Below are positions 44,740 to 56,992 of a stretch of 64,000 bases of DNA, piece by piece. Below the pieces are notes generated by a model, which ran no database searches, was not told where the DNA came from, and worked only from the letters and a program-made list of their open reading frames with translations. The DNA comes from Isoetes taiwanensis. Lineage: Eukaryota > Streptophyta > Lycopodiopsida > Isoetales > Isoetaceae. The position numbers and the translations under genes are program-made. Numbering within the stretch: the stretch's first letter is position 1; the number at the start of each line of letters is the position of its first letter. The stretch covers positions 5,148,952 through 5,212,951 of the forward strand of contig JAJEKV010000005.1 of the NCBI GenBank assembly GCA_021234155.1. Direction: 5' to 3'.

Positions 44740-46430
44740 TAGGCATGTTGTAATATACCTTTGATTACACATAGGGACTAAAGATACACTTTCACCAGGT
44801 ATATATGTAATATAAATTTTCTTATGCTTGAGATTATTCCAATGTGTGTTGATGCAAGGGTAGCATGCTTAATTTATATGCATTAACAAATTGCTAACGC
44901 AACAGAGGGTTGCCCTCTAAGGGGGAATGTAGGCATTCATCGTAAGAGGAAATTGCTTAAAGCACATAGGTAATGAAAGTATGAAGAAACATGAGAAGCA
45001 TACATGCAGAAACAAACTCCGTCCAAGAAACTTCATACAAGACACAGAAACAATAATACTAGATCTCATGATTCGTTTATTTACAAGGTCCAAGTTTTAT
45101 AAACCAAAAACATGGACAGATGTAAAAGGAAAATTCAAAATACCAGTGCCTGCCTGCTTCGATCTGTAAAAATCACAATACTAGCCAAGAGCGGCTTCCA
45201 CAACTACAAAAAGCCGATTCCAGGGATCATTCTGTTGTGTTCCATGGAAGACCTCCAATAAAGCACTGGTATTCGATATCTGAAGCTGCCATTTCTCTTC
45301 AGAACAAAACGTTTTGGACAAAAAAAATAGATCAACAGGGTCGATTCGGCCGAACAGAAGCAAATGGAACGAGAACTGGCGATGAAGAAGCATGCAGTCT
45401 CCAAGTTCTTGGCATATTCAATGAACCCTGATTAGGCAAGAAACTCTTTCTGGACTATCTCTCGCCCTCCCTTCAAATTATTTTGCTCTTATTCCTTTCA
45501 ACACATGCATCTACGCCATTCAAACTATATATTCAAGGCATATTCCTAAAATAGGGTTTGCCCTGCGCACAACCCAAAAATGAGATCACATGAAGAATGT
45601 GAGCGTTATAAGATGCATTTTGGCACATACAAAATAAAACAGATTTGTGCTCTTTATTGGACTGAGAAGGTGTACGTAAATTTGATTCCGTTTGAGGCAT
45701 ATAAAACCACCTCGTTAATATGGAAACAATCATTGCCATGGCCACACCTGAAGTTTAGGCATATTACATAAAATGGAAGCAATCAAAGTTACAACCATAG
45801 AAATATAGTTTTCTACAAATACTACATAACTATACAGTAGCAATGTAAGTAGACTTTTTATTTCTTTGTGTCCAGGTGTCTGTTACCACTAGGCCTAGAA
45901 CAAATATATCTCCAGTTCGAGGTTACCCATAGTCACATTCAATGTAAGGTGGTTGGAGGCAAGACCCAACAAAGCAATATTGGTGGTTGTGCATCATATG
46001 TCCAATCGAATGTTGTCAATGTAGCATGACATAAAAAATGCTTTTTCTTCTTTAAATTTTTGGGCTTCTTGCTTAGTTCCATAGTTCTCTAATCTAATCT
46101 AGATTATGATATGATTTATTATTGATTTGTTGTCCTTCTAAATTTAATAGACAATGATGTGGAAAGTTTTGAACATGCCCCAAAGTTACTATGGTTTGGC
46201 ATGTATATAGTTTAGGGTTTGTAGGCCTCTGCCAATATATTGGAATGAGGTTGAGATAGGTTTGGTGTTCCTTTTTCATTTGTTATGGCTCTAATGACTG
46301 GACCTTGGCCACCATTTTGTATGCGGGTTCATCCTTATGGTGGCTGGATTGTATGCCCTCCTTGCTTGTTGGAAGAGGTGCGGAGCTAAAATCTTGTGTT
46401 TGTGCTCGCCGTGCTGCCGCCGCTTGCCGC
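44740..46430. other. Intergenic, no gene recognised
   Basis: A minus-strand reading at 45181-45430 (LETACFFIASSRSICF; MEHNRMIPGIG) has somewhat raised GC and could be an exon remnant, but I do not recognise it. The rest is AT-rich with short ORFs only. Confidence 0.35.
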
Positions 46431-46431
46431 C

Positions 46432-46486
46432 GCCCGCCCGGCCCGTCCGTCCGTCCCGTCCGGGCCCGTCCGTCCGTCCGCCGTGC
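46432..46486 (+). repeat. CCGT/CCG-rich microsatellite
   Basis: CCGTCCGTCCGT units are interrupted by CCCG within a C-rich stretch; GC is far above the surroundings. ORFs here (46283-46620) are all by-products of the repeat. Confidence 0.85.
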
Positions 46487-46976
46487 GTAAATGCATGCCT
46501 GTCTGCATCTGTCATGCATGCCTTTTGTCTGCTTGTCTGTCTTTTGCCTTTTGCTTTACAGGCATGAAGTTCATTGGATTCTTTAAGGGATGTAATGAGT
46601 TGGAAAAAGACTCCTATTAAAAGTGGGTAGCAAATATTTTCTCGCCAAATCTATAGTTTTTACGCCAATAGCAACCTTATTCTTAAGGTACTACTGAGAA
46701 TGCCTATATTCCTTTGCTAATGTCCATTTTATGAGTCATGATATAAGTACTTATATGGCTATAAGCTTGAAAAGTGGAAGATACGGCCTAATGTTCCAAT
46801 GGTTGGGCACGCATAATTTGCAGACTTGCTATTTATGGCAATTTATAGTCGTAAATCATATAGTATATGGCGCTAGGGTTTATGGGCTGCCATCTAAGGT
46901 CAATATCTTTTTGAAGTAAGGATGTTTTATTGTGGCTCAACCATCATGATCATCGAGTTTGTACATTATACTAAAT

Positions 46977-47060
46977 GGGTGAAAGCATGTTGGGGTGTAC
47001 CACCTTTGGAATTTGCAAAAGTATCTACACTAGGTACTACAAAAGTGGGTACATTCTTAT
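46977..47060 (+). mobile_element. Truncated MITE, same family as 52902-53223
   Basis: GGGTGAAAGCATGTTGGGGT, then GTACCACCTTTGGAA and GGTACTACAAAAGTGGGTAC match one end of the complete MITE at 52902. No matching right end was found. Confidence 0.65.
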
Positions 47061-47169
47061 TTTCTTTTCATTAAAACTAATTCAAAAATTCAAAATAAAA
47101 GTCAAGGACATGTGAATATTCAAAAGTTAAGATAAAGATAATGCTATCGAAATTTTTGTTTTGTCGTGT

Positions 47170-47290
47170 TATGAATTGAATTGAATCAAATTGAATTGAT
47201 TTTTACCCAAACAAGGAATACAACAAGCATATTACTGCTAGGATTAAAGAACCCCCACCTCAAAGGGTATGCGAGATGATGTTTTTTGGG
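47170..47290 (-). mobile_element. SINE-like retroposon with (AATTC)n tail
   Basis: On the minus strand a diverged hairpin core (47238-47280; AGGATTAAAGAACCCCC and tip CCT-CAAA-GGG in plus orientation) is followed by an imperfect run of AATTC units (47203-47170). The LINE-like segment between them is hardly recognisable. Low certainty beyond the core. Confidence 0.45.
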
Positions 47291-47863
47291 TTCGGCAAAA
47301 AAAATAGAAATTCAAAAAACATTGGCAAGTTTATAAATAACATATAAACTTTTAAATATTGCACAAATCTCATCACACCAAAAAAAAAATTTCAAATTTT
47401 TTTTGTAGCAAATGAAGAGTCCAAGTTCTGGCCAGGTAGTTTGTGGCCACGAGCTTCTTTATTTTCCTTTTCCAACCAAACTACAACGAAATGAATTCCA
47501 AACTACATTTCTATCCAATACAAAGATTCTAATTCCAGCCTCATCTCGAGTTTTGACACTCTTCACAGATTCGATTTTCTGATTCAACTGGATAAAGCAG
47601 AGTTCCTGAAAAAATCCTGACATATGATTCTAGAATGGGGCTCGCATGAAACTAACAAATCGCCCGAATACCAGAGAACTTCCTTATCAAACTAGAATCG
47701 AGGACGAAGGTCACAGGACGAAGGCTAAAGAAGGGCCGAAGCCGAGAAAGGGCATGCCACAGCATGACAGAAATGCCAAATGAGCCAAACCAAGCAGGAA
47801 GAAGCCCCTCCCCTGCCTGGAAACAATTCAAAGAGAATAAGGTACTGCTGAGAGAAGAGGAAG

Positions 47864-48520
47864 ATAGATAGGCTTCTCATTCATCTCAGCAGATTTTCTA
47901 CAATGGTGGACAGTGGGTAGCCGTACACATGCGAACTACCCACGAAAAATAAAGGGAAAATCCAATTATAACATTTGGACCCCAAAAAAATACAATGCTA
48001 ATAGATGAGTGGCTGATGTACCTGCCGAAAGCTTATCACCGGGATTAAAAAACCCCGCCCTTTCGGGTTTTCGAGGAAAAACCCTAGTGATAAGCCTTCG
48101 GCAAGGGGCTTGGACAAACGTAAGGCATAGAAATCGCTCCCAAAAACCCCCGCATGGAGAAGTCGAAGCAGATGTCGCCGCCAACCCGAAACCCGCACAT
48201 CACCAAAGACAACAAACGAGACAACACAAACATACCAGAGAATAGCATCACCCGGGGGTGGAAAAAGCATCACCCGGTGGTGGAAGAAAAACATGATAAA
48301 CGTAAACTTGTGCACAATACAATAAACAAAGAAGGGGGGTTGGGGTTCAAAGAGAATAAGGATGCTGAGAGAAGAGGAAGCGCCAATGAGACGTTGATGC
48401 AGAACCGCGCCTAAAATAGCCAAACCCTAACTAGAGAGGGCATGTGCCGCATGCATGCATGCTCGCCCCATCCTAGAATGTCGATCCGATGGCTCGGATC
48501 GATGCGATTCTGCTGCAACT
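47864..48520 (+). repeat. Single-arm copy of the 43200-44700 repeat family
   Basis: It matches the right arm in order: CATTCATCTCAGCAG, CTACAATGGTGGACAGTGGG, CCAATTATAACATTTGGACC, the hairpin core (48023-48103), CTTGGACAA, GCACATCACCAA, AGAAGCGCCAATGAGA and GCATGCATGCATGCTCG followed by GATCCGATGGCTCGGATCGA. It shows the unit can exist alone, so the long inverted repeat is probably two head-to-head copies. Confidence 0.82.
48023..48103 (+). other. Structured hairpin motif, copy B
   Basis: The outer stem TGCCGAAAGCTTATCAC pairs with GTGATAAGCCTTCGGCA (16 of 17). The core is GGGATTAAAAAACCCCG, the tip CCC-TTTC-GGG, then TTTT, CGAGG and AAAAACCC. GGGTTTT can also pair with either flanking AAAACCC, giving two exclusive local folds. 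Confidence 0.78.
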
Positions 48521-50145
48521 ACAACCTCTACTCCAGTTGTAGCAAGAACGAGGGATTGAGAAGTAGGAGATTGAGGCTAAGTATGGCCTTTTTACATATC
48601 CAATTTCGACACTCCCTATGCTTTTGCTTCCAGCTTCAGCCGATTACCTATGTACGAGGATCAGAGGATTCTAAACAGCCCGGGAATGATATGATGAAAA
48701 TATTTTCTTTTTAAATTTTCACAAACAACGTCCTAATTACTCCTCGTTGATCTGAGTTGACTACTACAGTCGTAGCTGAAAAGTTGTTCCTTGCTAAAAA
48801 GATGATCCATGTTGTGTCGGTTGATCCTAATCTTGTGTGTCGTTGCTTCTTTAACCTTATTTGTCGTTGCTTCTTTTGTTTCAGTTATTTACTACTTTTT
48901 CCCCAAACTTGTCGTTGTATCCATGTTTGGTCGCCCCTTTTATGTGTTCATTGGCCTCTTCCCATATATATTCGTTGCCTACCTTTTAATATTAAAAAGA
49001 TAAAGGTCCAACAAATATAGATATCGTTGCCTATCTTTTTATTTGGTCCACCGCTTCATATAAAGTCATGACCCCTTTTAAAATATCGTGCTCTAGACAT
49101 TCGATTCTATTCTATTCGACTCTATTCTCAAACCATGACCCCATAATGATCCCCTCTGTCTTTTCCCCAGTTTTTATCTAATTTTTTTTTCCCAAACCAA
49201 ATTTTGGTAAAAAGCATTTGCCCTTACATGGCTCAACAAACTTGGCCTAGTTAACACACCCAAAACAAAATATATTCAATTTTTTTCTTCCTATAAACAA
49301 CCACAAAACAAACAAATGTTGATTTTTTTTTTTTTAATTGATATCCAACTGTAACAAAGTCGAAAAGCGAGCTTCGAATCAGCCATGTCTGCTTTTTGGA
49401 CAACCACCATAGCCATAGCTTTAGCTCTTCTCATAACACACCATAGTCACTACAGAAGTGACGGAAACAAGCTCAATAAATTCGACATGAAAAAGAATCA
49501 GGTCAAAAGAAAACCACAAAAACCACAAAGAATCAGGTGCAATCCAAGTCCAATGATATGTAGCAGTGCAAAATTGATTCTAGGTAGAGAAAATGATGCT
49601 CTACATGCACCAAATAGGAGCACGAAATTTGAGAGGCCCGAATGCTCCATTTTGCTCTACAAATAGTCTCTCTTCTAGCATACAAGTTAAGCATGGCAAT
49701 TTTAATTTGCTTGGATATATTCTGTTAGAACTTGTATTACCAGATCTTTTGCTGTAATTCCCCTTTCATCAGCTATATCGTTTAAAGCAACATAGACATC
49801 AGCATCTCCAAGTAAGCATCTAAATAAACTGGTACCTCTCAAATCCCTCGCGAGCCTGCATATCTTCCAGAAGTAAAACAATGGCTCCAGAACCTTTTCA
49901 AGATTTTGCAGTGCCATATCTGATAAGCATTTGCCCGTCTTTACAAGCCCACTAGGCTGTGAAAGCTTTTTTTGGCTTTAAAAAAATCGTTTTTATCTTG
50001 GCTTGAATTATATATTGGGTTTTGTTCAATGGCCTAGGCGATAAAAACCTCCTTTTTTTTCATTATTTTTTTCCCAACCAAATTTTTATGAAAAGCATTT
50101 GCCAATGTAATGGTATGATTCTAGCGTGTTGTGCTCTCTTTCTTG
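48521..50145. other. Intergenic, no gene established
   Basis: A minus-strand ORF (49917-49702) reads ARDLRGTSLFRCLLGDADVY and then ALNDIADERGITAKDLVIQV, which looks like real protein sequence but which I cannot assign; it may be a pseudogene exon. The phrase TTTTTTTCCCAAACCAAATTT with AAAAGCATTTGCC occurs at about 49187 and 50070, a dispersed repeat. Confidence 0.35.
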
Positions 50146-50205
50146 TATTGGGTCCTATAGACCTTATGGTCTCTGTAGATGATAAAATTCAATTCAATCC
50201 AATTC
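50146..50205 (+). mobile_element. Retroposon 3' end with (AATTC)n tail
   Basis: TTGGGTCCTATAGACC, TTATGGTCTCTGTAGATGAT and AAAATTCAATTCAATCCAAT match the LINE/SINE 3' end family. A second possible end lies at about 50370-50410 (CGACGTAAAAATACACC, then CCTT units). Confidence 0.65.
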
Positions 50206-51899
50206 CGATGGAACACTTCATCTGCTTGTGCATCCATCATTCTTACTTTGAAAAGTGCCAAGCACAAGGATGACACGCATAAATCGAGAAATGGTCCAAA
50301 TTTTTTCCTTGAAGGGGGATTGCAAGAACATGCCATGTGCCGTCGTATGTCCTAAGGGATGTTGGCTAGTGCTACGACGTAAAAATACACCTTCCTTCCT
50401 TCCTTCCTTTTTACTATCAGTTCTTGTCAATAGCATGTATGCTCTCTACTACAGATTTTTATAAAGCTTCATCTCTGCTTTATTGCTTTGCGAAAATTAC
50501 ATTGTTGGAAACATCATATTTTAAATACTTATAAGCTTCTACTACTTTATATAGAGGTGTCCCATATAACTTGCACTGTATCCAAACTACTTATAGCAAC
50601 ATAAATACCAGCTTACACTCCTTCTCACCCATTGCTTAATCCAGGTTCGAATTGGAAGAAGAGTCATGAACCCACAAAAGAATGTATGAATTAATTGAGG
50701 TTCGAATCCTGGGGGTAGCTATGTATATGATGTATATGATGCATTTGGTTAATATGTAATTTGCATGGTTTATTGATATTTGGCTTCCATAATGATTTGC
50801 ACTGTGGTTTGTAGCCATGTACATGTTTTTTTGCTTTGTAGCTATTTACATGACTATTCCCCTGTAATATACATAATGTGTAAATATGTGTACCCTCTGG
50901 ACAATCATGTATACAAGTTTTTGGAGTAATTTGCACAATTGGTTAGGGTTTTTACTACTTTTGTACATTTGGTATTTTAGAATTAGGTTTTCCAAGCCAG
51001 TGGCCAGGATGCTAGGGTTTTGGGCATATTTTAGGAAATGCCCTCGACCAATGGCCGAGATTTAGTCATAAAGCAGATCTTGGCTTGCTTTAGAAACTTG
51101 AAATCCACATGATTGTTGGAAGCTCCTTGAGAGAATTAACAATAGGGGATATGCTTGTCGAATCAAAATCCATTGACACAGTTTAGTGCTCTAGCGGCAA
51201 CAGAGGAAAGCTTGAAATCCACACTTGATTCAAAACTCCTTCAATGCCTAAACAATGGAAGATGCTTGGTGGATCGAAAATTGTGCACAAAGTTTTGATG
51301 CTCTAACAGCAATAGAAAAAAATAGGTACAAAACCATCCATCAAACCATAGAGTTGGATCGAAACCAGTCATGGGAGTTACATCATTATTCTCCTATGAA
51401 TCAGGGAGGGGATAGCTCTAGTCGTTTAACATAGAGCGGAAACTCTCCAAGCCCTGCAATAAGATCAACACCATTTTAAGAATTCTATAGTAGATTACAT
51501 CGATGCTTGCATACAAAGCTTCAAGAGAGAGTGGCACAAAAAAATACAATGTGCACTCTAATGTACGCATACTCATGGCAGTCGTGCTTCTCTTACTTCA
51601 CATAACTCTTTCAATGCTTGCAAAGCTAAAGAGGAGAAAGATCTTTCTGCACTCAAAAGTTGGTTGACTGCATCTTTTAAAGTCGCCATGTTAGAGAATA
51701 TAAAGTCTATTGACTGCATCTTTTAACAAACTAAAAGATGGCGATGATGGTGGATCGTGTAGTTCCCATCATACAAGGAGAACAACTCCACTAACATCCC
51801 CTAACACAACGGTGCTGGAGACTAACAGGCGCGCTTGCAATTTCTGCATTGGTGTAATGAAATATGATTACTAGGATGGAAAGAATTTTGGACAAAGTT
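50206..51899. other. Intergenic, no gene recognised
   Basis: A (CCTT)n run at about 50393-50410 and AT-rich sequence. Short ORFs have no recognisable motif. Confidence 0.4.
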
Positions 51900-52089
51900 C
51901 CTCCTTTTCAGATGGGATCGTGCAATTTAGCAGAAAATAGTCTCCACTCTTCCATTTGCACCACAAATAGTGGCTTCCCATCTTTGGGTGGTTCATGAGA
52001 ATATTGAGGCCGAGCATCTGATTTATTATGTGCATGAGATCCTTTTTGCTGCAAACATGTTGCCCCCTTACAAAAATGGCCTTTGATGG

Positions 52090-52510
52090 TACCAGTGAAT
52101 GAATGAAAGGCAGTACGGAAATGGGTTTGGAATAAGTTACTCCATCTCAAATTATCAGTTTCGTGGTGGCAGATCATCTATAAATGTGTGCTCGTCAATG
52201 TTTTTGGTCCAAAGATTTCATCATGAGGTGCCTGCAACAATGCCTTTATGTGCTCAGAGGGACGAGATGATTGAGCATTGTTTCTTATTGTGTCAACATG
52301 CTAGACCAACTTGGTTGTGGCTTCAAAGTCTCTTCAATTGCGATTTGAATAATCACCAGATCTTATTGGCAGCGTATCCAAGTTCTTGGGATAATACGGC
52401 AAAGAGGGCATTTCATTTAGCTTCAACATGGATCATTTGGTCAATTTGGAAAAGAAAAAATCTATTCATTTTCAAAGGCAATAGATACCCTAATGCTCAA
52501 GTGCTCATTA
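52090..52510 (+). pseudogene. LINE ORF2 C-terminal zf-RVT remnant
   Basis: The reading FRGGRSSINVCSSMFLVQRF, then CAQRDEMIEHCFLLCQHA (a CX7-9HCxxxC-like zinc-binding cluster), TWLWLQSLF and STWIIWSIWKRKNLFIFKG is the zf-RVT domain found after RT in plant L1-type LINEs. A T20 run follows at about 52531. Upstream RT was not found. Confidence 0.7.
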
Positions 52511-52901
52511 AAACTAAGGAACACATTGTCTTTTTTTTTTTTTTTTTTTTAATTGAAGGCTTCTATATATTTATGTAAGTGAAAATTTTACAAGAACTCC
52601 TTTTTCAAGGGAGGAGAAACCCTATTTTAGAGAGGTGAACCAAAAAACCTGAGTGCACATCAGGGATCAACCTTTACTTGTTCATGGTGTCATCAAAAAA
52701 CCATAAAAAAACCTTGCTAAGTTTAAGCCGAGTCTGTGTCCATGTTATCTTCGAGAGAGAGTAATCAGTGGTATGTTTTCAGATTGAAATTCTTGGTCTT
52801 CCTTGCCTTTCCTTTTGTCGTCTCATGAAAAGTGCAGTAGATACACATACATGATTTTGCTTTAGCCATGTTGAACCGGCCTTTGCTATCTTTTGCCTGG
52901 C

Positions 52902-53223
52902 GGGTGAAAGCATGCTAGGGTGTACCATATAAATTACTTTTTAGGGAGTGCAAAACTACCCAGAAAAGTACCCAGTACTGGGTACTAGGAACTTGCACAA
53001 ATGTCTCAATAAACAATAAGTTTGAGAGTTGATTGATTCATTTTAGTTTCTAATGGTATGGTTATCCATTGATACTATAGATTGACATGGTATTGACCTT
53101 CAATTCAAATTTCTTTTATTGATTTTAATGGAAAGAAAACTATGAAAGTACCAGATTTAAAAGTACCCAGTGTAGGTACTTTTGAGGGTTCCAAAAGTGG
53201 TACACCGTAGCATGCTTTCACCC
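52902..53223. mobile_element. MITE, 322 bp, TIR GGGTGAAAGCATGCTA
   Basis: The left end GGGTGAAAGCATGCTAGGGT and the right end (reverse complement GGGTGAAAGCATGCTACGGT) are inverted repeats of about 26 bp. The flanks are TGGC at 52898-52901 and 53224-53227. The interior has GTACCCAGTACTGGGTAC-like palindromic pieces and no gene. It shares family with 46977. Superfamily not clear from a 4-bp duplication. Confidence 0.85.
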
Positions 53224-54287
53224 TGGCATATAAATTCCCTTCTGATATTGTAATTCTGATCGCAGCAACATCCGCATCCGCACTGTTCCATATACTCCAT
53301 CACCTTGGCTACCCCAAATATCTTTATCCATTCATTGTTCGCGTTTAGATCCATCTTCCTCCATTTGAGTTTGCGCACCAACATAAATAGAGTACCTGCA
53401 ATCAGAGAATCAACCATTAATCTCTTGAATCCACCTAATATCATATTGAAACTGTTTAATTATTCCTTCCGGAGGAATAATTTCACAATTAAAGATAAAG
53501 GAGTTCCTGCCCTTCCAGATCCTCCAAAGGAGGACGTAGATCCTCCAATCATGGGGGTTTTCTGGCATAAAGAAATCTTCTTCACTGAGGATAATTAAAT
53601 CATAGCCCAGGATTCCTGAGGCAAGCTCTAAAGTCCACTCAGACCATAGGCATCCTCTGAAAAGATGATTTTCATCTTCTTTTGCCCCAAGGCACCTTTC
53701 ACAAATATCCGAATTAGCCATGGATAACTTGTATCTTTTCGAATTAGTAGCCAAAGCTCTATGCCATAACTGCCACATAAATGATTTGATCTTCGAATTG
53801 ATGGGGCTTTTCCATATAAACCTCAGATTTTTGATGCACCTATCCGGTTGGACCCTCCATCTTGTATGGATAGTAACTTTTTCCTCCTTCATAAGATATT
53901 TATATGCCCTCCTAACCGTATAACCATCTCGTCCATCATTTAGCCAGGAATTCTCTTCATTGGACCAATGGCTCTGATTGATAGTGATGAGTATATTCTC
54001 ATAAAGGGTTCTGGTCAAAATTCCTCCCTCTGCAAGAGTAGAATTATCAAAGGGGATAATACCATTGTCATCAAAAATATCTCTGATATAAATGATCCCT
54101 TTACTCTTCCATAGCTTGGCCTGATCTGGAAAATGGCAAGCCAGGCAAAGATTGGGATTGTTAAGTAGAACAGCTGGATTCTAGAAAATTGTTTGGTCCA
54201 TAGACAGGCCCTCTTTCCATGTGTACATCCCTTTGATCTGATCCCATGCCCTGATCCATTTCTTGATAATACCTGGAATGGAATTCG

Positions 54288-54864
54288 TGTTAGAATCAAG
54301 CCAACTAATGTCTGTGATTTATGCAATTTCACTAGCTCAATGCACTAAGTGACTTAGAAATTTAATGTTAACCAGATACCCAATGCTTATTCCAAATGCA
54401 CCTTCACTTATAATTTTAATGAACCCAACACAATTTCAATGGTCATAATGCTTCGAATAAATTCACTGTTCATTTGGTCTCATTACAATACTGTAGCTAT
54501 CCCGAGCAACTTAGAAAAAGGATCTAATGTGTGTATTAGATCGATCTTGATGCTGCCGATCACTGCAATGCTGCCGTCTAATAAGCATCTCCCGGCTTAA
54601 TCCTTTTATTCATGGTTTCGACGGTTATGGAGCAGGATCCGGGCCACCTGTGGTTTCTTCTATTTTGAATGTTCGGTTGGCTCCAAAATAGGAGGCCAAC
54701 CATTAACCATTGAATCAATGGTCTTTTAACTTCATATTTACAATATATATACAACCCATAGGTTTCTTTAATACCATTAGGGTAGGATGTTAAGTTTCAC
54801 AGGATAATGCTAGGTCAAATTGTCACAGGGTCTGGCTAGCATAGTTATATGGTGAATTCCAACA
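54288..54864 (-). repeat. Copia 3' LTR
   Basis: 577 bp, reading TGTTGGAATTCACC...GATTCTAACA on the minus strand. Its partner is at 59425-60002. Confidence 0.95.
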
Positions 54865-54946
54865 TTCCTCCTTCACCATATAAATATGTATTCCTGTAGA
54901 GGATTGCTGTGAAACGTGAATCATGTCAGCTGTAAAATGCATCTGT

Positions 54947-55112
54947 GCTATCATCTACAACTTTATCACAACTTCAATCTATTTAGGCAGACAACTTTCA
55001 ACCTGTCACAGCTGCAAAACATTCTTAATGCTATCGTCTGCAACTTTATCACAACTTCAATTTACTTAAGCAGACAACTTTCAATCTGTCACCACATTTC
55101 ATCTTGAGAATT
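54947..55112 (-). repeat. 83-bp tandem duplication before the copia 3' LTR
   Basis: Units start at 54947 and 55030 (plus coordinates) and share ACTTTATCACAACTTCAAT and GCAGACAACTTTCAA. The duplication lies between the end of RNase H (55164) and the purine tract. Confidence 0.88.
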
Positions 55113-55163
55113 TGAACTGCAACTTTTGACCTGCAACTTTTGTATAACTGCAATCTCACTTAC

Positions 55164-56955
55164 TCAAGTAACCTTCAAACTGTTTCTATGTTGCACAAAC
55201 TTACCAACTGACAAGGCTTTTATAAAGATATCTGCAACTTGTTTTTCAGTCTGAATATAACTCATTTGAATATAATTCTTCTCAACCAAATCTCTGATAA
55301 AATGAATGTTGAGCTCAATATGCTTTGTTCTCTCATGATCTACAGGGTTTTTAACTATTGCAATACAACTTTGATTGTCTGTCCAGATTTTTGTAGCTCC
55401 TGTTTGTGGACAGTCCAATTCTTCTAGAAGTCTTCTAAGCCAAGTTATTTCTTTTGCAACCAAGGATGAGGCAACATATTCTGCTTCTGCAGTTGACATA
55501 GCTATGGCACTTTGTTTTTTGCTCTTCCAATTTACTGCTCCACCTCCTAGATAAATTACAAAACCTGATGTTGACTTCCTGGAGCTAAGATCTCCTCCCC
55601 AATCAGCATCACTAAAAGCTGAAAGTTTCAAGTTATCTGAGTCAAATGTTATGCCAAAGTCTTGAGTTTTCTTTAAATACCTGAGTACTCTTTTCCCTGC
55701 ATGCCAATGTGCTTTACTTGGATTATGTGATCTTCTACTGAGAATATTCACGATGTAGGATATGTCAGGTCTAGTATTATTTGATAAATAAAGCAGACAT
55801 CCAATCAAGGCTCGGTATGGCATCTTTTCCATCTCCCTTATTTCTTCCTGTGACAGTTCCTTTTCTTCAGTTAACCTGTGACCTGGAGTTATTGGGGTTG
55901 ACACTGGATTGGCATCCTCCAAGTTAAATCTTTTTAACATATTCTGAACATGTTTGCATTGTTTCAGCTTCAAGATTTTCTTTTGCCTATCTCGAAACAC
56001 TTCTATGCCAAGAAATTGCTTTAATTCTCCTAAATCTGTCATTTGAAATCTGGCTTTGAGGATTTCCTTGCATTTGGCTAAGCAATGAGCATCATTTGCA
56101 ATCATTATGCAATCATCAACATATAAAGCAATCATGCAATAATTTTTTCCATCTCTGAATCTATAGATATTTCCATCATTCTTCAACTTTTCAAAGTCAT
56201 GTTCTCTTAGATATTGGTCAATGCAGAAATACCATTCCCTAGGAGCTTGTTTCAGCCCATAAACTGCCTTGTTTAACTTCCATACCATGCCATTTTCCTG
56301 AGCAAATCCAGGAGCTTGTTTCATATATACATCTCCATCAATTTTAGCATTTAAGAATGCTGTTTTCACATCCATGTGATGAAGTTCTAAATTTCTAGCA
56401 TTTGCTAAACCAAGAAGCAATCTAATGCTAGTGAGTTTCACAATAGGAGAATATGTTTCATCATAATCCTTGCCTCTTTTTTTGTGTGTATCCCTGAGCC
56501 ACCAACCTTGCTTTGAAGTTTTTTGTTCCATCTGCACAATCTTTGATTCTAAAAATCCATTTGCTGGCTATAATATTCTTCTCTTTTGGTTCAGTCACGA
56601 GATCATATGTATGTGTATATTTGAATGACTCTAGCTCCTCCTGCATAGCTTTTAACCAATTTTCTTTGTCTATTGAGTTCAAGGCCTCTTCTACTGTGGA
56701 TGGCACTACATCCTCATCCATGATAGCTAGAATCTGATCTATATCCTGTTGTTCAAAGTCTTGTTCCTGTCTTTCTAATCTCAAGCTTCTTCCCCTCTCT
56801 GTTCTGCCATAACTGTCACTGTTAATGTTTGCTTCCTCAAGCAGCCTCTCTACTTGTGTTTTTCTCTTCTTTTGTGTCACGACTTGTTCTGGTTCTACAT
56901 TCTGAACTCTTGTGTCTTGTTCTTCCTCATAATCTGTGATTTCAGTTTCTTTCAT
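55164..56955 (-). pseudogene. Copia reverse transcriptase and RNase H
   Basis: ORF 56955-56461 (acidic linker, then NWLKAMQEELESFKYTHTYD and ASKWIFRIKDCADG) overlaps ORF 56537-55164 in another frame. The second has MDVKTAFLNAKIDGDVYMKQ (catalytic Asp), YGLKQAPREWY, the YVDD box (ALYVDDCIMIAND), then RNase H with FSDADWGGDLSSRKSTSGF and STAEAEYVASS, ending KFVQHRNSLKVT. A single frameshift near 56500 separates the halves. Confidence 0.93.
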
Positions 56956-56992
56956 TTCTGAAACCTTATCTGAATCATAATCTGAGTTTGTA

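Noticed and set aside
46283-46620. Several overlapping ORFs on both strands
   Set aside because: They follow the CCGT/CCG microsatellite and show no domain.
48010-48040. Hammerhead ribozyme (CTGATG...CGAAA near the structured motif)
   Set aside because: The eight bases between CTGATG and GAAA cannot form stem II, and the other copies lack CTGATG at that place.
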